Part shown: positions 56,480 through 64,000 of the stretch, in pieces | Layout: every line of letters begins with the position of its first letter | Position numbering within the stretch: position 1 is the stretch's first letter | NCBI GenBank assembly: GCA_028023455.1 | Contig: JAQFVV010006841.1 | Location: forward strand, 60,001-124,000 | DNA from: Epiperipatus broadwayi | Taxonomy: Eukaryota > Onychophora > Udeonychophora > Euonychophora > Peripatidae | Length of the DNA: 64,000 bases | Reading direction: 5' to 3' | The notes under the pieces: generated by a model | Seen by the model: the letters and a program-made list of their open reading frames with translations, nothing else | Database searches by the model: none | What the model was told of the DNA's origin: nothing | Translations under genes and position numbers: made by a program

Positions 56480-56524
56480 ACCAACTAATGAATGCTGTTT
56501 CTGCATAAAATACACACACTGGAA
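56480..56524 (+). ncRNA. Hammerhead ribozyme, subfamily D, right arm (decayed)
   Basis: ACCAA, CTAATGA, ATGCTGTTTCTGCAT, AAAA, TACACACAC, TGG: G5 and G12 are both lost. Confidence 0.65.
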
Positions 56525-57496
56525 ATCATTTATCTTATTCACGTGTGTGGTCATGTGTATCTGTTGTTTTCGATAGAGTGGAGGGTGAATATAGACTAAA
56601 AATCCTAAATCTCACTATTTATTATAGTAAGCATTCAGTATACTGAATGAATAGGTTAAACTTGTATAATCTTATTGAATATATCAATACTATATAAAGG
56701 TTTAAGCCTTATTTTTTTATAAATAGTTATATTTTGTAATTTAATCTCGACTATAACTTCTACAAGTGTATCTTTACGAATAACTTTTACTGCTGAGTAG
56801 AATTAAAAATCATGCTCAAAATAGTATTGGACAAGAATATTTCAAAAACTGGTTTAATATCAACAGAGAAGAGGAAAATGTTTATAAACGAAGTAATCTG
56901 AGATTTTATAAAACAAAATAAGATTGTCTTACTTTTTAATTAAACTAATTTATGTCTATTTTATAAATAAATGTTTAATTAATTACGAAAAAATTAATTG
57001 CTTTTTTCTTTTTAATGTCACCACGAGCCAATACATCTAATGAGAAGCTCGCAAGTTTGTGAATAAAATGTCAGCCCTGTTTATTTTTTTATTTTAAAAA
57101 TATATTTATTGACATAATAAAATTATACAGATGAATAATAAATACACTTTGTTAATGTTGGCTCATCCATTGCTGACATTGGTCTGGTAGATGTATGCCA
57201 GACCCATTCTCTGTACTAGTAGGTTGATGTATGAGTAAATACATTACATTTTGTTGGTATTGACCACCCCTTTTGAAGTTGGCCCAATAATGCTAACTTA
57301 TCAGCTGGGATACATGTAGTGTAAAACCAATGCCTCTCTAGTAATGGTCAAATTATTGATGGCTAATTAGATAGGTTGTGCATCAGTGATTGAAACTGTA
57401 TATTATAGAACTTTTGCATTCAAAAATATTAAATTAATATTAAACTATTGTAATGTTTTCCTGAAGGTTTGTGATCATGGTCTTTTATTTGTATTT

Positions 57497-57600
57497 ATGT
57501 TGGATTATTTCCATCATCTAATATGAGTATTTAATGTCTTTAGAAAAATTTAACTTTATTTAAATATTAAATACATTCGACTGTTAATAATAGCACACAG
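57497..57600 (+). repeat. Dispersed ~100-bp repeat, copy 4
   Basis: TATGTTGGATTATTTCCATC ... GTCTTTAGAAAAATTTAACT ... TACATTCGACTGTTAATAAT; closest to copy 1. Confidence 0.6.
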
Positions 57601-57969
57601 GTTAGTATATGCTCATCCTGCTAAGTTTCCAAAAAACATTGATTAAAAAAAAAACAAATGGATTTTTTTTTAAAAAAATATACAAACTATTTGTAAAGCA
57701 TAAGCGAATTCAAGATAATATATATATATAATTGAAAAAAGGTAGCGTTAATATGAAAAAAATGTTTGAAATTTTTTATGTAACCCTAATTTTAAGGACA
57801 AATATTACTTAGCCTGAGTGATATAACTGTTTTTATTCATCTAAATGCAATTAGCAAGAGAAGCAACTTCATAGATGTACCCTATCATGGATTTTAAAAT
57901 GGAATGAAACAAACAAAAGAAGCCTTAATTTCTTGATAGCATGAAAGGGAAATAATTAATTTTATTAAA

Positions 57970-59335
57970 AATAATCAATGCTGAAAGAATTATTTTGTGG
58001 ATTAAAATGGGAAGCTAAAGGAGTGAAAGTAACTGGAGATTATTTAAGTCATTTAAATCAGTGGTCTTCAACCTTTTCACACCTGCAGACCAGTAAAAAT
58101 AAGGATAAGGTTCCGCGGACCAGCAAAAATAAGGATAAGATTTCGCAGACCGGCAGAAGTCTATAGATAAATTTTCTTAAAGTTAAGCATAATTGTTATA
58201 ACTGATCAAAACAACAATGTTAAATATATAAGATAAAGTTTTATATATATATGGAGTTTATATAATAAAAAACTTTTTTTTAAATTTTTTTAGAAAAGTA
58301 ATAAAAAATTTAATTTACCCCCCCCCCCCATAAACACATCTGTGATAACTAGAAAAACAAATTAATTTATGAATGATTGATTAGATTTTGTTTTCGTTCT
58401 GTTTTCTTTTTTTTTTAATTGGGTAAAAATGAGATGAATAAATAAATAAAAAATGGCTATATTAATTAAAAGTTTAAACTCTTATTATTTATTATTACAA
58501 ACTTTTTACTGCCCGTCTAGCACGCGGGCCTGCAGAAAAGTTCGGCCGCGGACCAAAAGTTGAAGAACACTGATTTAGATTTTGCAGATGATGTAGTTGT
58601 TTTTGCAAATAATGTTTCAGAGCTTCAGGAAATATTGCAAGGGTTATCTGATGAACTAAAGGTAAATGTTAAAAAGACTAAAGTAATGTTCTATAGATTT
58701 TTTCAAAAGATAAAAATAAAGATTGATTAGATGAGTTAGAAGAAATTAACAACTACAAATATCTTTGTCAAATTATTATTACATATGGAAACATAATGGA
58801 TGAAATAATCTGTGGAATTATGCTTGGTTGGAGTGCTTTTGGTAAAAATAACTTACTATTAAAAGGAAATATGTTTATGTGTTTGAAATGAAAGGTATTT
58901 AATAAACGGGTTTTACCAGTTTTTATTTATGGATCTGAGACTTGGACACTTAATAGAAGAGCAATACAGAGACTTCAAACCTCTCATAGACGTATGGAGA
59001 GATGCATGTTATGAGTAACAAGAAGAGATCTGAAAACACAGTGCATGGGTAAGAGAACAAACAGGTGTTACTGACATCGTTGAAAGAATTAAAGACTGAA
59101 GTGGAGTTAGGCTGGACATATTGCTAAAAGAGATGATAATAGATGGACAATTGAAATCTTAAACTAAATTTTGTCAAAGTCCTAGAAAGAGACCACATGT
59201 GAGATGGGTGATTGAAATAAAGTGTGCAGGGGTGATGTGAAGGGAGGCCAGAGATCGGAGAAGATGAATTAAACATGAAGAGACCTTCATTCTGCAGTGG
59301 ATTGATAATGGTTGATGATGATGATGATATAAGTT
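57970..59335 (+). mobile_element. RTE-clade LINE, 3' half, split by a hAT insertion
   Basis: Before the insertion the frame reads LKELFCGLKWEAKGVKVTGD then YLSHL. After it: DFADDVVVFANNVSELQEIL, VNVKKTKVMF, then in broken frames EEINNYKYLCQI, RVLPVFIYGSETWTLNRRAI, RRMERCML, VREQTGVTDIVERI and DDNRWTIEI. YLSHLxFADD is the reverse-transcriptase active-site block of RTE elements; the YGSETWTL and M.R...L...R segments are their usual 3' coding end. The element finishes with a (TGA)n tract at about 59,315-59,330, as RTEs do. It is 5' truncated and carries stops. Confidence 0.85.
58051..58580 (+). mobile_element. hAT-superfamily non-autonomous element inside the RTE
   Basis: Terminal inverted repeats CAGTGGTCTTCAACCTTTT (58059) and its near-complement ending AACACTG (58572) bound 514 bp. 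The 8-bp target duplication is ATTTAAAT (58051-58058) / ATTTAGAT (58573-58580), one mismatch. Near the left end a ~30-bp motif (CAGYAAAAATAAGGATAAG) is repeated twice. No transposase is present. The insertion cut the RTE between YLSHL and FADD. Confidence 0.9.
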
Positions 59336-59889
59336 GATCAATTATAATATCAAATACAAAGTATTTTATTTATAAGTAGATTTTTTCCCGAAAGCTATTG
59401 TATTATCAACTTCTGTTGGTATTTTTAAAATTTTAATATCTATATCATGGCAGAAGGATATCTTTTAAAAAATTCATTTTAGCTAAAACTTTAATATTAT
59501 TTTTGAAGCATTGTTTACAAATACAATTATTTTTCAAACAGGAAAATCAATTATAGCCTTATAACTTTATATGAAAATTTTATGCAACTTCAACTATAAG
59601 AAAATTTATTATTTTATTATACTTTATATACGAGTTAAAAATATATATAAAGAAATACATGTCCACAGGTACTTATATGCCGATACAAGACAGTGACCAA
59701 GTAACAATGTCTGCAAAAAGTAGCACTTGCATTTTTCATGTTGAATTTTTTTTTTTTACTATAATTTTATAATGATTATTTATTTTCATTTTGCAAACTT
59801 TACAGACTGTTAATTGTAAATACCAAATCGCGTAGTTGAAAGTATATGAAATTCAAATGGAAGTGAACAATTCTACCCCAAAAGCTATG

Positions 59890-60056
59890 GATAACACTCA
59901 TATATCAATATGATCAAGTGTATCAGTAGTATGTGATAGCGTGGATAGTTGAGGGTCATGTGAAAGTCTGCGTTCAAACCCCCTATATATTACATATTGG
60001 AGTGCAGATATAAAAAGTTGTACTGTAGAGAAAAAAAAGAAAAAAAATTCATATAT
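59890..60056 (+). mobile_element. Hammerhead-element terminal fragment (subfamily D end)
   Basis: GATCAAGTGTATCAGTAGTA, GATAGTTGAGGGTCATGTGA and CCCCCTATATATTACATATT are the inverted counterpart of the left end of the 35.2-kb element, including its CTACAGTAC segment. The ribozyme part is missing. An 8-bp TCATATAT occurs on both sides (59,898 and 60,049), but is too AT-rich to be convincing. Confidence 0.65.
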
Positions 60057-62260
60057 TAAAATAAAGAATAGAATGGATTTACTGTATTGTTTATTGACAT
60101 ATAAGAGTTATTTATAAATCCATAACTTGTGAGAGGGGGGGGGAGACAGATTTGGAAAGTTATCAATTATTTATATGATAGAGATAGTAACTGAAAGTAA
60201 ATAAACTATCATTTTAGAATTATTATTATTTGTAATAGTGATTATCATATAACTGTTAAGAGTGCTCAGGTAGTGGGTAGAGAATAACGGTTTCATGTAA
60301 TTAGCAAATGATGGCAAATCACAAAATAAAAAAATAAATCAATAACTGCATACTATGGAAAAATGATATAAGAATAAAAGAAGTAATTGGGCATGGGTTG
60401 GGTATTTGAAAGAGGAGAGGTTAATGGATGGATTAAAGAAGTTTTTAACTGAATATAAATAAATTTCTTTTTTTTTTTTTTTTTGGAATTTTAAGTAAAG
60501 ATGGTCAAATTATTTCTACAAAACATTATAAAAACTGGTAACTTGTAGATTTTGCGCGCAAATTATTCGCGAGCTTCGATTTTTGTTGAGAAAATAATTA
60601 ACGAAATAAACTTATTTTCAAAGATATTATAATCATCAAATTTGCTTTTCAGATCGCTTAACATAGATGCCATTGACAAATGTGGTAGAAGCAGGGCAAA
60701 ATGAAATTGTGCCGGGGAGGGGGGAAGGTGGAGATTTTTTTTTTTATAGAATGCTTTATAATAACTAGCAAAAAGTTGATTTCCTGAAAAAAGAAAGAAA
60801 AAGAAAAGAAATTAGTAATCTTTTTTGTTTTCAAACAACAAAAGCTTACAAAAGTGAGTCTCATTAATAATAAAATTTCCTCTGATTAACATCATTAAGG
60901 TGGAGAAACAAATGATTTCTTCTTGTATATACTTTTATTGTAATGTTTTTGTTTCTACTTTATTTATTTAAAAAAATCTTAAATATACACATGAGCTTTA
61001 TCTTAATTATTCTGTAACATTTTGAAAGAATATTAATCATTGTTTAAATGAGTTATATTATCCTACGGTATTATTTTAAAAAACGCGTGATTAATAATAA
61101 TAAAAAAATGTTTTCTACAAGGTAAAGTACCCCTCTCCCTTCTATTCTTTCTTTTGCATAAACATGCAAGCTGATACACACCTTTAAGTTAATGACTAAG
61201 TTAAGCAATTAATTAATGACTGAAAACAATCTTTTTGAAATAATTTCTTTTTGGGAGAAGAGTTTTTTTTTTTTTTTAGAATTTTAGATTCATTAGAATT
61301 AGAAATGTATGATCTGACATCTGGAGTCTAGTCCAATGCATTTTAAAAGTGAGTTTAGGAACTATCTTAAATATAGGGTAATGTTATGCATAGGTATCAA
61401 GGGATGGTGAAGCGTGACTTCAGCATGCCCCACGAATTACGATTTCAAAATTGTAAAAATAATTTATAAAGAAACCAATACTTCAAATTGAAACAGTGTA
61501 AAACTGGGATGAGGTGAGAGAGGAAGTAAGTTAGTTCTCTAAATCCTAAACCCCTAGACTGCCATTACAGAAAATGGTCTTTTACTTACCTAATAAATAA
61601 ATAGAGAATGGGGAGCTTTCTCAATTATATGTCCAAATTTATTAACAGTTAATATAATAATGAGCTAGCTTCTTATATAAACTGAACTCATAACATAAAC
61701 AAAAGAATATTCACTTTACAATCTCTCTCAACACTTAATTAATCTACTCTCACGTTTTAGCATAACTAATAAGACTTGAATACTTGCCAAAATATAAAAT
61801 AGAAATAAAGGGGATATTTTGTTGAATCTAATTTATATTTGCCAAAGACTAATTATAAATAATTTATTAATGTGTTTAAAATTTTTAATGTTAAACAATG
61901 TAGCAACTTGTTAGTGTTTATGCAAGTAATCATTAGCATTTGAATGTGCTCAAAATTTAATTAGATTGACAACATCAAGTATTGCACAGTGACCCATGTA
62001 CTGATAAAGTGTTAAAAAAAAGTTTAAATAAATCATAGTCACTTTAAGTGAAACAAGTGGTATATCTTTTATTATGATTTATATTTACTCTTTTTTTCAA
62101 ATGGCAATAGTGATAATCAAATAACATATAAAATCTATTTCTTTTATAAGTTATCACTTGATTTCAATATCGTTTATATTCACAATATTTGTTAACAATA
62201 TCTATTTTGTGACATTTGTAACTGAGTGAGAACTACTTACTCTTTAATATAAGGAAAACA
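60057..62260. other. AT-rich DNA without recognisable gene
   Basis: A 68-codon minus-strand frame at 60,658-60,864 is a low-complexity Phe/Ser/Lys translation. No supported feature. Confidence 0.5.
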
Positions 62261-62261
62261 C

Positions 62262-62302
<41 letters not shown>

Positions 62303-62334
62303 TGATGATGATGATGATAATAATAATAATAATA
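62262..62334. repeat. (AAT)n(GAT)n(AAT)n microsatellite
   Basis: A trinucleotide run with a central block of six GAT units. Confidence 0.98.
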
Positions 62335-64000
62335 AATATTATTATTTTCTTAAAATAGTATGGTTCAAAATCATACATATGTTCTTCAAAGTAGGATTAC
62401 ATTAACTTTTCAATCAAAAAATTGTCAAATTCTTTTCATATTGTGCTAAATATGGACACGCCTTTTTTTGAAATTATACTTCCCCTTTAAAATATAAATG
62501 CAAACTCCTCAGATTAATTCTTTACAAGAAGTCTTCAATTATAGCCTAAGAATTAATATATTCAACTATGCCACAGTTAATTCTGAGAGTTTAATAAAAA
62601 ATGATCACTAAACTGTATATTACACTTCATGAATAAAATAAAAAAAGAATTCCTAGTCTTACATATAAAGAAATACACACATATGTTACATATATAAAAT
62701 ATCAATATCATAGTCTACATTTCAAATGCATCTTATAAAGAAGCTATAAATTATTTACCAAAAGAAAATTAAATAAACTTTAGCAATAATAACCATACAT
62801 TATGTATATACATATAAATAGTCTCCATGAAAATAAATGATAATAAACTTAATATAAAATATTCATTGTGTACTATGTATATAGCATATTTATATAAAGC
62901 ATACAGATTAAAATATAAACAGAAATAATAATAAATGATACCTAATGTCTTATTATTTATCTTGATAAATCAAAAATTACAGGCAATTGAGCACATTTCA
63001 ATTTAAAAAAAACCAATCAGATCATTTATCTTTTATTATCTTTTTTCTTTTAAAAATTGGCAGTTGATGCACCATTATTTATCCTTGCATGCATTGAGTC
63101 ATTATGTCAGATGATCTCTAATGATGAAAGAGTGAATTCTGAACATATGCTGTTGTCCCAATTAGGCTAAGATTGACCAATGGAAGATGATATAAATGTT
63201 TCATATGTTTTAAGATAATCCTTAAGTTGATTTCCAGGATAGTGATTTCTCTTCAAAGGCATGCCTGTTGATGATCTCTCTTTTTTCTATAGATAATAAT
63301 TATCAGGAAAAATTAAGCAGGGGAATCAAATTCCTTAGATTGTAACTTTCCCTCTACTCTGCCATTCTTTAATAGAATTGGCCCAAATAAAGTTTTTCAA
63401 TTACATCAGATAAAGTAAAAATGAACAAATTGATGGCAGTAAAATTTGTTATTTTTTTTCTAATGGTGATTGTCAATAATAGTTCTATCTGTTAATATGG
63501 CATCTAGCTTATATGTTCATTTGACACTGACTTTAACTCTACATTAGCATAACTATCGATCTTCAAAAAATATTAATATCTTACAATGGTTAAAAATAAA
63601 TAAATATATATTTTTTATGTACACATGACAGCTTATTATATATAAATAAATATCAAATGTAAATGTATTTTAATATTATTTGATATTAAATATTAATATT
63701 TTCAAACACAATTATTTTTAAATATTAAGTAATAGTTTGACAATGTTTCATATAGTTTCTTTATCTATTTAATATATTATCACCACCATCACTAAATTTC
63801 AGAGTCATGAATAAACATATATACCACAAAAGAAGGTGAAATAAATAAATAATAACAGCAAAAAAAATTTGTATCAAAATCAAATGGAAGTGAAGAATTA
63901 AGCTATTAAATCCATTTTATTGCATTAATCCATATAGGATAAAATTTAATTAATTTGTTTTGAATAACATCTAGACAATTATCTGAAAATTTTTGTTGAA
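62335..64000. other. AT-rich DNA without recognisable gene
   Basis: No open frame, RNA gene or element boundary that I can support. Confidence 0.5.

Larger units (their letters stand above)
56090..56615. mobile_element. Hammerhead-bearing element, subfamily D, long inverted dimer
   Basis: Arms of ~250 bp (AGGATTTTCAGTCTATATT / AATATAGACTAAAAATCCT) meet near 56,357. It shares GATAAATGTTCCCCAATATA and ACTAGCACTCATCAGTTGGG blocks with the 33.5- and 35.2-kb elements, and AGATAGCAATTCCTTAAAGT with the 33.5-kb relic. No exact flanking duplication recognised. Confidence 0.78.

Overview
The window looks like repeat-rich, strongly AT-biased nuclear DNA from an animal. I infer a mollusc, possibly a cephalopod, from the mix of Penelope-like elements, RTE LINEs, hAT elements, tRNA-derived SINE-like pieces and hammerhead-ribozyme repeats; the sequence does not prove this. 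I found no complete host protein-coding gene. Almost everything recognisable is a mobile element or its relic, separated by long featureless AT-rich DNA and (TA)n microsatellites.

The main discovery is a family of elements that each carry a type I hammerhead ribozyme (HHR). The largest locus (6.7-12.1 kb) is a tandem array of ~407-bp units, with seven HHRs on the minus strand left of 9,409 and seven on the plus strand to the right, meeting head-to-head at a 4-nt spacer. Every unit folds the same way: a 6-bp stem I, CUGACGA, a short stem II, GAAA, a tiny self-complementary stem III and a NUH cleavage triplet. Diverged relatives lie at 23.2-23.8, 26.25-26.6, 28.8-29.8, 31.2, 33.5-33.9, 35.2-35.6, 37.5-38.0, 48.1-48.5, 56.1-56.6 and 59.9-60.05 kb. 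Stem I changes by compensatory substitution between them. Four loci are bounded by exact 10-13 bp direct repeats that look like target-site duplications. This matches the known class of metazoan retrozymes (non-autonomous retroelements that make small self-cleaving RNAs that can circularise), but the diversity of subfamilies and the near-universal head-to-head layout are striking.

A likely source of mobilising enzyme is also present. Fragments of Penelope-like elements (PLEs: reverse transcriptase plus GIY-YIG endonuclease) lie at 5.5-6.1, 18.4-19.25, 25.4-26.1, 48.5-49.3, 49.6, 50.1-50.4 and 51.1-51.5 kb. Two of these are also head-to-head inverted pairs, and one ends in an HHR-like motif.

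Other content: an RTE-clade LINE (58.0-59.3 kb) split inside its reverse-transcriptase active-site region by a hAT element with an 8-bp target-site duplication; a second hAT footprint (39.6-40.2 kb) whose interior is implausibly G/T-rich; a decayed ISXO2/Merlin-type transposase (46.3-47.0 kb); a LINE zinc-knuckle fragment (26.6-26.95 kb); a retroposed tRNA-Gly copy (3.6-3.75 kb); a type II tRNA-like sequence (40.4 kb); several foldback elements; and three lower-AT islands of unknown nature (15.7, 16.3-16.6 and 20.5-20.7 kb). A 500-N gap abuts the left end of the array, so the array may be longer than shown.
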